From Chitinispirillales bacterium (GTDB lineage: Bacteria > Fibrobacterota > Chitinivibrionia > Chitinivibrionales > Chitinispirillaceae), in contig JAIRVB010000040.1 in the NCBI GenBank assembly GCA_031254105.1, positions 1 to 64,000 on the forward strand: a DNA stretch of 64,000 bases, written 5' to 3'. Position 1 is the stretch's first letter. The number at the start of each line of letters is the position of its first letter. The notes beneath the pieces are model-generated. The model saw nothing but the letters and a program-made list of their open reading frames with translations, was not told the origin of the DNA and ran no database searches. The translations under genes and the position numbers were made by a program. Below, in pieces: positions 53,690 to 62,222 of the stretch.

Positions 53690-53797
53690 ATGAGGAGCAT
53701 TTTATTAAAGCGTTTGTCTAAAATGCGAAAACGGGATGAGTTTCTTTGGAATAGATGGAATGAAATGCAAGAACAAATGCACGATGCTGAACAATGA
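53690..53797 (+). CDS. Possible 35-residue leader ORF of the PcfJ-like gene
   Basis: An ATG frame reads MRSILLKRLSKMRKRDEFLW then NRWNEMQEQMHDAEQ and stops 11 bases into the PcfJ-like frame, counted from its ATG at 53784. It has the basic/amphipathic look of a short helix and overlaps the following gene. It has no clear ribosome-binding site. It may be a coupled small protein or a displaced N-terminus of the PcfJ-like gene separated by a frameshift. Confidence 0.3.
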   Translation: MRSILLKRLSKMRKRDEFLWNRWNEMQEQMHDAEQ

Positions 53798-55064
53798 AGC
53801 AGCAGCATTATACAAATATCTTCTTATTAACTTTAGTAGATTGTCGCGGGACAAGCAATCTTGCGGTTTGTTTTTGAAAGTTATAGATGTAGAAGAATTT
53901 AAAGTTCTTGTAGTAAATGATTTTAAAGCAGTATCAACGTTCTTAAAGACAATTAAAACCATTAATAAATCAGGGACTATTGATAACCCCAATTTTTGTA
54001 TTTATGTAAAAATATTCCTGCAAGATGAAACATACATAATCATCAACGTTATTGAAAACAGCCATATAAAATTTAGCGATGGTCAAGTATATGGTACTTG
54101 TGTATACCAGTATAAATGCAAATCGCTGATGTTTTTCTCAACCAAAAAAATCTATTTCAAAAGCAAATATTCAAAGTATGGGGAATTTACAAGCAGCAGG
54201 GAAAATCGTTGGATACCCGCCAATCTTAAAACACTTTGGTATTTACCGGATGTTTTAAAAAATTTTATCATGACGTATTTGGCTCAAAAAAACCAAATAT
54301 GGAAAGATTTCTTACCATATACTTTACACCTTCCTCCACCTGTTTCAATCGAACTGATAAACGATTCATATACGTTAAAGGATTTACTGGAGAAGAAATT
54401 CAAAATATATCTTCCCAGAAGTGTTAATAAGAAGCCTTTCGCTGTGATGTATGCCGCCTGTTGTTCGGTAAAATATGTAGAGGAAAACCAAAAAGGATTG
54501 CTCTTTTCATCAGAAATTACTACTATGAAGATGTCGAGAACACAGAAAGAAATGGCAGCGGATTACATTAGTAATGTAATTTGTAAAAGGTTGAGCGTTT
54601 CTGGCGATACTGATGACAACTTTAAGTCAGTTCTTTGTGATTATATCGATATGGCAATGGGTAGAGAAAAGATTAATCTTTTGTTGGGTAAAAAAACATA
54701 CAGGAAAAAGCATGATGAATTGGTGGTGAAGTATAGGCTTAAAAGTAAAGTTAAAATTGTTATACCCAACACGCCGCTATCTATGATCAAACTCTCCAAA
54801 GATTTTATTCGTATTACTACCAACAAACAGCTTGTTGAAGAATCAGTTAAAAACAATAATTGTGTTTGGAAGTATGCCGAAAAAATAAACAAGGGTAAAT
54901 ATTTGATTTATAGTTTGGATTATAACGGTGAACATTGCACAATCGAAATTGCATACTACAGAAAAAAATATCATATTTTGCAATTATCCAAGAGGTTTAA
55001 CGAGAAGGTCTTGGATAAAACAAGGGAGTATGTCCAAAATGCCATAGATTTAGCGAATTTGTGA
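53736..55064 (+). CDS. PcfJ-like protein
   Basis: A 442-residue protein whose C-terminal part matches the PcfJ-like domain found in plasmids and mobile elements: QLVEESVKNNNCVWKYAEKI, then YSLDYNGEHCTIEIAYY and a closing LQLSKRFNEK block. The N-terminal 300 residues are unassigned helical sequence. The start is uncertain: ATG at 53736, or at 53784 (MLNNEAAAL), where a small ORF overlaps it. Its AT-rich base use and isolated position suggest a mobile origin. Function unknown. Confidence 0.7.
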   Translation: MSFFGIDGMKCKNKCTMLNNEAAALYKYLLINFSRLSRDKQSCGLFLKVIDVEEFKVLVVNDFKAVSTFLKTIKTINKSGTIDNPNFCIYVKIFLQDETYIIINVIENSHIKFSDGQVYGTCVYQYKCKSLMFFSTKKIYFKSKYSKYGEFTSSRENRWIPANLKTLWYLPDVLKNFIMTYLAQKNQIWKDFLPYTLHLPPPVSIELINDSYTLKDLLEKKFKIYLPRSVNKKPFAVMYAACCSVKYVEENQKGLLFSSEITTMKMSRTQKEMAADYISNVICKRLSVSGDTDDNFKSVLCDYIDMAMGREKINLLLGKKTYRKKHDELVVKYRLKSKVKIVIPNTPLSMIKLSKDFIRITTNKQLVEESVKNNNCVWKYAEKINKGKYLIYSLDYNGEHCTIEIAYYRKKYHILQLSKRFNEKVLDKTREYVQNAIDLANL

Positions 55065-55199
55065 GTGAAAGGCGGGATTGAGAGCTACGCGCAACGGCTC
55101 CATGAGCGGCAACGCCGAGACGGGAAATTGTTTTCAATTCCGTTAATTTATCCGGTTAGAAAAATGAACATAGAATCGTTATTCATTAGTATTTTTCCA

Positions 55200-55228
55200 T
55201 TGACAAACTTTATCGCATTTATTATATT
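55200..55228 (+). promoter_or_regulatory. Housekeeping-type promoter upstream of the YhcG-like gene
   Basis: TTGACA at 55200-55205 and TATATT at 55223-55228 are separated by 17 bases, a near-consensus sigma-70 arrangement, about 184 bases before the YhcG-like start. The rest of 55065-55411 holds no gene I can support, apart from the repeat at 55301. Confidence 0.65.
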
Positions 55229-55300
55229 GTATATATAAAAAAATTGCGGATAAATGGTCAAATCTTAACCAATATAGCTTTTGCTTTTTTACCTTGGAAT

Positions 55301-55348
55301 TTTACAGAATGAACTCACAAATTTTTAGAGAGAGTATAAATCTTAACC
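55301..55348 (+). repeat. Copy of the 3' end of the YhcG-like gene, upstream of it
   Basis: TTTACAGAATGAACTCACAA then ATTTTTAGAGAGAGTATAAA and TCTTAACC matches the end of the gene at 56416-56464 (TTTACAAAATGAACTTATAA, ATTTTGAGAGAGAGTATGAA, TCTCAA). It is probably the remnant of a former tandem gene copy. Confidence 0.65.
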
Positions 55349-55411
55349 GTTTTGTTCTTAAGGGAGAATCGGTTAAATCTTAGTAACCAAACTGGAGTGT
55401 TGAATATAATT

Positions 55412-56464
55412 ATGGCAGATATTATAAAACTACCGGAATATCGCAACTGGCTGCACGATTTGAAACAGCAGATCAGAAAAGGGCAAATAAAAGCCGCTCT
55501 TTCAGTAAACAGCCAGATGATTATGATGTACTGGGATTTGGGCAGACAAATTACCGAAAAACAAGAAACCGCACGATGGGGCAGTGGATTCATAGAGCAA
55601 CTCAGTAAGGATTTAAGGAAAGAGTTTCCAGAAATGTCGGGGTTTTCTTTAAGAAATTTACAAATCATTAAACAGTGGTATTTATTCTATTCTCAAAGTG
55701 AATTATTAAAAACGAAACAACTTGTTTCGCAATTGCCCTTAATTCCTTGGGGACACCATGTTAAAGTAATGCAAAAAGTAAAAAATGTAGACCATGCTCT
55801 CTTCTACATCAGAAAAACACTCGAAAATAATTGGAGTCGCTCGGTATTAGAGTATCAAATAGAAACCAATCTGTATAGCAGACAGGGTAAAGCTGTTACC
55901 AATTTTAATAATACTCTGCCGGAACCCCAAAGTGATCTCGCTAACGAAATAATGAAAGATCCCTACAACTTCGATTTTTTACGATTAGCGGAAAAAGTAA
56001 AAGAAACCGATATTGAAAAGGCGCTTGTAGGGCATATTTCACATTTTTTACCTGAATTGGGCATTGGTTTTGCCTACATGGGACGACAGTATTTGCTAAA
56101 GGTCGGTAAAAAGGAGTATAGGACAGATTTATTATTTTGGCATACTCGTCTTAAATGCTACATAGTTATCGAACTGAAAGCGAAAGAGTTTGAACCTGAA
56201 TTTGTCGGCAAGTTGAATTTTTATATTTCAGCAATTGACGAACTTGTTAAAGATGAACAGGACAAGCCTACTATCGGTATTCTGCTTTGTAAAAATAAAG
56301 ATAATTACGAAGTTGAGTTTTCACTTAAAAACATTAACACCCCTATAGGTGTAAGTACTTTCCATTATACCGAACTGGCAGATGATATAAAAGCAGCATT
56401 GCCATCGGTAGAAAATTTACAAAATGAACTTATAAATTTTGAGAGAGAGTATGAATCTCAATAG
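55412..56464 (+). CDS. YhcG/DUF1016-family PD-(D/E)XK nuclease
   Basis: Member of the DUF1016/YhcG family, which has a PDDEXK nuclease fold and is found with defence and mobile elements. The N-terminal DUF1016 half has YRNWLHDLKQQIRKGQIKAA, then YWDLGRQI and ERWGSGF-like ARWGSGFIEQL. The C-terminal half carries the nuclease core with DLLFWHTRLKCYIVIELKA (D...ExK). The ATG at 55412 begins at MADIIKLPEY with GGAG upstream. The end of the gene is duplicated in front of it. At 350 residues it is the usual length. Confidence 0.9.
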   Translation: MADIIKLPEYRNWLHDLKQQIRKGQIKAALSVNSQMIMMYWDLGRQITEKQETARWGSGFIEQLSKDLRKEFPEMSGFSLRNLQIIKQWYLFYSQSELLKTKQLVSQLPLIPWGHHVKVMQKVKNVDHALFYIRKTLENNWSRSVLEYQIETNLYSRQGKAVTNFNNTLPEPQSDLANEIMKDPYNFDFLRLAEKVKETDIEKALVGHISHFLPELGIGFAYMGRQYLLKVGKKEYRTDLLFWHTRLKCYIVIELKAKEFEPEFVGKLNFYISAIDELVKDEQDKPTIGILLCKNKDNYEVEFSLKNINTPIGVSTFHYTELADDIKAALPSVENLQNELINFEREYESQ

Positions 56465-56725
56465 TCAAACAGAAATGCTTCGATAATGAAAAAGGTTTCT
56501 TTTTGGACATTCTTTCCAGATATGAAATTGCGTCATCTCTTTGTTTTGTTTATATGTTTTTTGGGTACTGGCATTATTTGTTGAGTTATGTATTGGTGTC
56601 AATATTCTACTTAATTTTGTTGTACGTTTATTTAATTTGTGGTTTAACATGCTCCCTTCAGGAATCTCAGCGGCAGCAACACAACATACGCAGCAAATAA
56701 TAACTGTTCCGAAAAGTTTTCTCAT
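56465..56725 (-). CDS. Possible small secreted protein
   Basis: An 86-residue frame starting at 56725 reads MRKLFGTVIICCVCCVAAAE, a convincing signal peptide, and continues 60 hydrophilic residues with no recognised domain. The Shine-Dalgarno is weak and the frame stops one base beyond the YhcG-like gene. It could be a truncated secreted protein or a chance frame. Confidence 0.3.
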   Translation of the reverse strand: MRKLFGTVIICCVCCVAAAEIPEGSMLNHKLNKRTTKLSRILTPIHNSTNNASTQKTYKQNKEMTQFHIWKECPKRNLFHYRSISV

Positions 56726-56903
56726 TCTCAGCCGCCCGCCCACGTATTATAAACCGGTTTTATGATATATTCTTAAATAATATTTCCATAAAACAGATTT
56801 TAGTAAATAATCAGTCACCAAATTTATAATATAAACACCATAGAAGAAGAAAAGATGTTACTCAAATAACGTAAAATTCTGACCTTTTAATGAATGATAT
56901 ATG

Positions 56904-57941
56904 CTAATAGTTATTCATTATGTTTATAAGTTCTTCAATTTTTGAATAGTCGGCAAATCTTGAGGGAGTTGTTCCGTAGCTGGAACTGATATACTTCATT
57001 ACCAGAAACTTGGCTATGAGGTCAGCTGAAAGTTCGTCAGGATGGTAGTCATATTCGGAGAGGGGGAATTTTTTTCTGTACTGAGTGACAACACTAAGAT
57101 CTCTGTAATCGACTTTAGATTTTTTACCTTTACGCGGGGTAAAACCTTTTGATGTGGAATCAACTGTAATCGCGATCCGGTGAAGATTACCCGCGCCTCC
57201 TTTGCCGTCATCCCTCAAAACAAGTCCCGGAAGGATATAATTTTTATCTCTTGGGGAAGCTTTAATCACCCATTCCTTAGGTGAGACGCTGGTAAGAAAT
57301 TGCCCCCTGTCCTGTATGATATCATCGACTAATTGCGTGTTTATTTTACGAAATCCCCAGACTACTCTGTAGAACGCCTCAAACGGTTCAGGGATGATTA
57401 ATTGGAGTATACGTACCTTCTCATGAATCAAAATCTCAAAGCCTGTAAACTTCAGGCTTGACTGCATTTCCATGCGCTCACGCATAACACTGATAAGCTT
57501 ATCGGTTAATACGATATGCTTGACAGCGCAAAATCCATCAAAACCGGAGGAATCACTTAAAAGAACAAAACTCCAAGGCAGAGCGCCAAGTCTTGGAAAC
57601 TCAAGCCTGATGACACTGTCAATTTGACCAACATACTGAGTAAGCGTTTCCCTATCCTCATCGGAAAAGTCACGCACAGCGGCCTCAAACGCTTCACGCC
57701 ATTCTTTATTTGATCTCCGTTCCGTAGAACTATTCGTGTATCTCTCATCTATGCTCAGCTTCCACGCCGGTATTCTCGCAACGCAAGACCCGGACAACTG
57801 AGGAGTCACAACATTAAGCGCTTCCTCTCTGTCTAAAAATATTATCTCAGCTTTTGCATTAAGTTTATCAGGCTGAGAGAATACAGGGGCAGAGATCAAG
57901 AGTATTATTAGTAAATGTTTAAATATCATGCTTTTTATCAT
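56904..57941 (-). CDS. Secreted zincin-like protein with a broken HExxH motif
   Basis: 345 residues with a signal peptide (MIFKHLLIILLISAPVFS; cleavage near QPDK) and a soluble domain. It contains ILIHEKVRILQ where zinc-dependent relatives read HEKVHxLQ: the first His and Glu are kept but the second His is Arg. A later YHPDELSADLIAKF fits the third-ligand helix of such proteins. The metal site is therefore probably non-functional or altered. I do not recognise the family. It is the last of an isolated minus-strand gene set with an AT-rich spacer on each side. Confidence 0.6.
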   Translation of the reverse strand: MIKSMIFKHLLIILLISAPVFSQPDKLNAKAEIIFLDREEALNVVTPQLSGSCVARIPAWKLSIDERYTNSSTERRSNKEWREAFEAAVRDFSDEDRETLTQYVGQIDSVIRLEFPRLGALPWSFVLLSDSSGFDGFCAVKHIVLTDKLISVMRERMEMQSSLKFTGFEILIHEKVRILQLIIPEPFEAFYRVVWGFRKINTQLVDDIIQDRGQFLTSVSPKEWVIKASPRDKNYILPGLVLRDDGKGGAGNLHRIAITVDSTSKGFTPRKGKKSKVDYRDLSVVTQYRKKFPLSEYDYHPDELSADLIAKFLVMKYISSSYGTTPSRFADYSKIEELINIMNNY

Positions 57942-58008
57942 AACTTATAATATAAATTAAGCATCTGTTCAACTGTTCACTAATCACTGTCCACTAATTA
58001 CTATTATT

Positions 58009-58761
58009 TTAAGATAAGTATTCCGCCCGCGGATGATGTACAAAAACCGCAACTGTCGAATGTTCAGGTTCCATCTGAAAACCTTCCGTAAGCGTAATGC
58101 CTAGCCTCTCCTCTACTCCCATGAGCTCAAGGAGCCGCTTTTGCTCCTCTAAACCCGGCAGACCAGAATAGCCGAAACTGTAGCGCCGTCCCGCGTCGCG
58201 GGACAACCCAAGAGCGCGGCGGATCTCAGCTGATACTTTATCCGCAATTGTTTCCACTAAAAAATTCGCGATTCCGTTAAGGTAAAATCCGTCGCTGTAG
58301 CGTCCCTGATTTTGCAGGAAATCTCTGCTTCTTTCGCTGAGAAGAGCGCCAATAGACACCGCCTGGACAGATAATACATCTCCTTCGGGGCGAATATAAT
58401 CCGCCAATGACAAACCGCTTTTTTCCATACGTGGGAAAGTGAACGCTGCAAGTTCAGTGTGATAATCGGAAGGATCGAGTATCGAGACAGTTTCTTTTTC
58501 GGAAATTACAGGGAAAAATCCGTAAAAACCCCTCGCGTCAACAAGCTCATCTTTTACTATACACGCGGCAAGCCTCTCATAAGCAGGTGTAAATTCCTCC
58601 TTTTGAGCGCTTGCGTAAGCGGTTTCGTTAAGGTTGCCTCCGCCCCACCATGCTTTAAATAACCGCTCACGGTTCAGGTTTTCAAGAAGCGCGGCCGCGT
58701 TCCATTTGAGAACTTCTCCTGTGCCGAAAAAAGGCGGTTCTATAAAATAATCGTATTCCAT
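58009..58761 (-). CDS. Methionine synthase activation domain as a separate protein
   Basis: Stand-alone version of the C-terminal reactivation domain of B12-dependent methionine synthase, which binds AdoMet and re-methylates cob(II)alamin. Recognised blocks are FIEPPFFGTGEV at the start, LVDARGFYGFFPV, YSFGYSGLPGLEEQ and the C-terminal FVHHPRAEYLS. At 250 residues it is one domain only. It lies downstream of metH on the same strand after 160 bases, so the complete enzyme is split into two polypeptides, a form known in some anaerobes and thermophiles. Confidence 0.88.
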   Translation of the reverse strand: MEYDYFIEPPFFGTGEVLKWNAAALLENLNRERLFKAWWGGGNLNETAYASAQKEEFTPAYERLAACIVKDELVDARGFYGFFPVISEKETVSILDPSDYHTELAAFTFPRMEKSGLSLADYIRPEGDVLSVQAVSIGALLSERSRDFLQNQGRYSDGFYLNGIANFLVETIADKVSAEIRRALGLSRDAGRRYSFGYSGLPGLEEQKRLLELMGVEERLGITLTEGFQMEPEHSTVAVFVHHPRAEYLS

Positions 58762-58800
58762 CTTTGTACAGTGAGTGTAACAAAAGATTTGCTTTTAAAC

Positions 58801-58885
58801 ACCACCCGCACGTCGGCGGGAGTCTATTGTTCCATTCCAAGATGACGGGTTAAGAACAATGGAATCCAGCCTTCACGTGAGGATG
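58801..58885. repeat. Palindromic repeat between metH and its activation-domain gene
   Basis: CCCGCACGTCGGCGGG and ATTGTTCCATTCC facing GAACAATGGAATCC make a compound imperfect hairpin. It resembles the widespread CCCGC...GCGGG type interspersed repeats. It divides the two metH parts. Confidence 0.45.
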
Positions 58886-58921
58886 GATAAAAGATACATT
58901 TTTGTTATCCCTCTTTCTCCT

Positions 58922-61495
58922 CTATCTTTTTGACGATGAAACAGAATTAAGAATTTTTGACGTGTCAAAGGCATCTCTTGCGTAATACACACCGGAAGCG
59001 TAGTCAGAACCATTGTCAAGCCTAGTTATCCTCGAAGCGAATTCCTTATTGACAGCCGCGCCGCCAATGATAACCGGAACATTAATGCCAAGACGGCTAA
59101 ACTCCTTAACACATTCAGCCATCTGGCGGCTTGTGGTGACAAGAAGCGCGGAGAGTCCGACAGCATCAGGTTTTTCACGCTTTACAGCTTCTACAATTGT
59201 GCCGATTGCAACCTGTTTGCCAAGATCTACCACTTCAAAACCCTGATTGCGCAGGATTGACGCGACTAAATTTTTACCTATATCGTGAACGTCTCCGTAG
59301 ACAGTCGCTATTACAATTTTCCCTTTGGCCGCGCTGCCCGCTTCCTTAAGATGCGGCTCAAGTATGGACACAGCTTCTTTCATCACTTCCGCGGCTTGCA
59401 GAACAAAAGGCAATATCATCTCCCCATCAGCCATTTTTTCACCCACTTCAGACATTGCGGGTAAAAGGATAGTGTTGAGGATATCTGTTGCGGCAGTGGT
59501 TTTGAGAAGCTCTCTTATCGTTTCTGTCAGGCCGCGTTTGTCTCTGTTGAGAACCGCGCCGCGCAGACGTTCTTGAGGTGATGATAACAGCGTTGATTGA
59601 ACGGAAGTTGTTTTCTTTATCTCAGATACCGCAGATACTGTTTCATTCTCAAAGAATTCAACAAACCTTTGCAGCGCATCCCGCTTCCTGTCAAGCAGCA
59701 AATCCTCACCAAGCTCACGAATTTTCGAATCATATTTATTCACATCATCAATATGTAAAGGATTGTAAATTGCGGCGTCAAGTCCAGCTAAAACAGCATG
59801 ATGAAGCATAAGATTGTTGAGGATTCTTCTCGCTTTCGGCTTAAGACCGAATGAGACATTGCTCACACCCATTGCGGTGCGGACATTTGGGAAACTCTTC
59901 TTTATCATCCGCAAAGCTTTAAGACTCTCATTTGCGGCACCGGCCATATGGACTTCACCCGTTGCAAGCGTGAATACGAGAGGATCAATATACAAAAAAT
60001 GTTCCGGCAAACCGAACTCATCACAGGCAAGTTTTCTTAACGCGGAGGCAACCTCAAGCTTACGCTGCGCCGTTGCTGCCATACCCGCATCATCAATAGT
60101 AAGCGCGATAACAGGGCAGCCAAAATCTGCCGCTAACCGTAAAATTTTTCGCGCCTTTTCGCCGCCATGCTCAAGGTTTATTGAGTTTATAAGCACTGAT
60201 CCGGGACTTTTATAGAGCGCTGCTTCTAAAACAGCAGGTTCCGTTGTATCAATACAAAACGGAACGGCGATTCTGTCGCTCAAAAACTTAACTACATCCC
60301 CCATCGTCTGCGCTTCGCTCACATCAAGCTCATTAGCAGCTACGCAGATATCAACAAGGCTGCTTTTATGGTCAATCTGCTCTTTTGCTATCTGATACAA
60401 CTCATCAAAATTGCGGTTCAACACATGTTCTTTAGTCTTTTTTGATCCTTGAGTGTTAAGCCGTTCACCAATAATAATCGGCCTTGATGCCTGCTCCAGA
60501 TCAATACCGGAAATCGAAGTGGACAAAAAACAGCTGCGTTTTTGTCTCCGGGCGGCTTTAACATTTTCAAGAGCTTGCGCAAGAGCGCGTATGTGATCGG
60601 GAGAGGTGCCGCAGCAGCCGCCGACAACCGATACTCCTTTTTGCGCGACAAACGGAAGCACTTTATCCGCAAACTCAGCAGATTCCATTTTGTAAACAGC
60701 TTTACCGTCAATATTACAGGGCAGGCCCGCGTTAGGCAGCATAGAAACAGGAAGCGTTGACTTTTCAAGCAATTTATCAATCCATGGCGCCATCTCATCA
60801 GGCCCTGTGCTGCAGTTAAGACCCGCTATATCCGCGCCCATCGCCTGAACAGCGCCAAGAAAAGCGTATATATCGCTGCCCAAAAGCATGTGCCCGCCTG
60901 CGTCCATAGTAATTTGCACCTGAAGCGGTATTTTTTGGTTAGTCAACCTCTCAAGACGGCGGATACCGTAAATAGCGGCACGCACCTCCAAAAGATCCTG
61001 AGATGTTTCGATAAGAAGCAGATCCGCTCCGCCCTCAAGCAATCCTTGCGCCTGCTCCTGAAAGATATCAGCTAATTTCTCAAAAGTTACCGTTGATAAC
61101 TCTTTATCGTTTGATGAAGGAAGAAAGCCTGTCGGGCCTATTGATCCGCAGACAAATCTATTTTTTGTCCCTCCGCATTTGTTAATAGCTCCACGGGCAA
61201 CAGCGGCGGCGGCTTTGTTGATTTCAAGCGCACGATCACCAAGACCAAACTCCTCAAGCTTTGGCCTGCTTGCGCCAAACGTGTTTGTCTCTATTACATG
61301 CGCCCCAGCTTCCAAATATTTACAATGTATCGTCTCTATAAGATCCGGACGGGTGATATTAAGGTATTCATTGCAGCCGTCATATCCGCCAAAATCTTTT
61401 TTTGACGGCTCAAATTTTTGAATTTCGGTTCCAAGCGCGCCGTCAAAAATAATTGGTTCGCGGTTGTTAATCATTTCAAGATAGGGATGCTTCAT
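58922..61495 (-). CDS. metH: B12-dependent methionine synthase lacking its activation domain
   Basis: Transfers methyl from methyltetrahydrofolate through cobalamin to homocysteine. Domains in order are the homocysteine/zinc domain (1-320, FDGALGTEIQKF, with zinc Cys in GGCCGTSPDHI), the pterin-binding domain (about 345-610, GERLNTQGSKKTKEHV and MGVSNVSFG), the helical cap (640-735) and the B12-binding Rossmann domain with GDVHDIGKNLV (His coordinating cobalt). At 857 residues it lacks the roughly 300-residue activation domain, which is encoded separately at 58009. Its ATG overlaps the HepT stop (ATGA). Confidence 0.95.
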   Translation of the reverse strand: MKHPYLEMINNREPIIFDGALGTEIQKFEPSKKDFGGYDGCNEYLNITRPDLIETIHCKYLEAGAHVIETNTFGASRPKLEEFGLGDRALEINKAAAAVARGAINKCGGTKNRFVCGSIGPTGFLPSSNDKELSTVTFEKLADIFQEQAQGLLEGGADLLLIETSQDLLEVRAAIYGIRRLERLTNQKIPLQVQITMDAGGHMLLGSDIYAFLGAVQAMGADIAGLNCSTGPDEMAPWIDKLLEKSTLPVSMLPNAGLPCNIDGKAVYKMESAEFADKVLPFVAQKGVSVVGGCCGTSPDHIRALAQALENVKAARRQKRSCFLSTSISGIDLEQASRPIIIGERLNTQGSKKTKEHVLNRNFDELYQIAKEQIDHKSSLVDICVAANELDVSEAQTMGDVVKFLSDRIAVPFCIDTTEPAVLEAALYKSPGSVLINSINLEHGGEKARKILRLAADFGCPVIALTIDDAGMAATAQRKLEVASALRKLACDEFGLPEHFLYIDPLVFTLATGEVHMAGAANESLKALRMIKKSFPNVRTAMGVSNVSFGLKPKARRILNNLMLHHAVLAGLDAAIYNPLHIDDVNKYDSKIRELGEDLLLDRKRDALQRFVEFFENETVSAVSEIKKTTSVQSTLLSSPQERLRGAVLNRDKRGLTETIRELLKTTAATDILNTILLPAMSEVGEKMADGEMILPFVLQAAEVMKEAVSILEPHLKEAGSAAKGKIVIATVYGDVHDIGKNLVASILRNQGFEVVDLGKQVAIGTIVEAVKREKPDAVGLSALLVTTSRQMAECVKEFSRLGINVPVIIGGAAVNKEFASRITRLDNGSDYASGVYYARDAFDTSKILNSVSSSKR

Positions 61496-61866
61496 GGTGA
61501 TAAATCATCTTTCATTTGTTTTATTACCGCGAGAAGCGGCGGTATATCGTTTTTCAGAGCGTCAAAAACTACTTCAATATCTATTTGAAAATATCCGTGA
61601 ACCATTCTGTCACGCATTCCCATTACTCTCTTCCATGGAATTAATGGATAATTGGGCAGTAATTGACTTTCCGTATATCTGTCTATTCGCTTGACCTCTT
61701 CTCCGATAACTATGAACGACATGCAAATTCCGTTTAGCCGCAGCATCCCATCCGGCGACTCCGGCAATTCGCTGATATTCTCTATTTGTGATACAGCTTC
61801 AAGCAAACTTTCAATTAACCGCTCTACCTGTTCGAGGAGTTCGATTATAAGAGTATTATCAGACAT
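61492..61866 (-). CDS. HepT-like toxin/RNase (HEPN domain)
   Basis: HEPN-fold ribonuclease of the HepT/MntA toxin-antitoxin type. It has 124 residues, with the catalytic RxxxxHxY motif intact in RDRMVHGYF. The start at 61866 (MSDNTLII) is used because it follows the MntA gene closely with an eight-base overlap; a longer frame exists upstream. Its stop overlaps the metH start. In the family, MntA modifies HepT at the Tyr of this motif. Confidence 0.88.
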   Translation of the reverse strand: MSDNTLIIELLEQVERLIESLLEAVSQIENISELPESPDGMLRLNGICMSFIVIGEEVKRIDRYTESQLLPNYPLIPWKRVMGMRDRMVHGYFQIDIEVVFDALKNDIPPLLAVIKQMKDDLSP

Positions 61867-62152
61867 AGATAATATCCCGCATAATACGTTTAACAAAAGA
61901 GGGGCGCAAATTTCCATGTTTTCTTATTACATCAACCGGAGCGCCCAAAAACTTTTCAAGCTGCATGGGCAACTCCACCATAGACTTGAGTCCAAGCGAT
62001 TTTCCTTCATAGTAGATATCAATATCACTGTGGGAAGTCTGTTCTCCGCGCGCTACCGAACCAAAAATTCCAATCCGTTCAATGCCGTATTCAGAAGAAT
62101 ACAATTGTTTGAATTGGCGTAATTTATTTAAATACTCGTTATTTGCTTGCAT
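61859..62152 (-). CDS. MntA-like minimal nucleotidyltransferase (antitoxin)
   Basis: Antitoxin partner of HepT: a minimal nucleotidyltransferase that AMPylates HepT. The motif GSVARGEQTSHSDIDIYY carries the GSxxRG and DxD-type catalytic pattern. Starting at 62152 (MQANNEYL) gives 97 residues, the usual size; the longer frame upstream would run into the next gene. The operon order is mntA, hepT, metH, all with overlaps. Confidence 0.88.
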   Translation of the reverse strand: MQANNEYLNKLRQFKQLYSSEYGIERIGIFGSVARGEQTSHSDIDIYYEGKSLGLKSMVELPMQLEKFLGAPVDVIRKHGNLRPSFVKRIMRDIIYV

Positions 62153-62222
62153 ACCGGTACCTATCTTACTGTTTTTTGATATATTTTTAGTAATGGCATT
62201 ATTATCATGTGAACATTTGATC

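Noticed and set aside
62153-62222. Cobalamin or SAM riboswitch before the mntA-hepT-metH operon
   Set aside because: The 70-base gap is too short for either riboswitch and no conserved box is visible; the upstream gene is directly adjacent.
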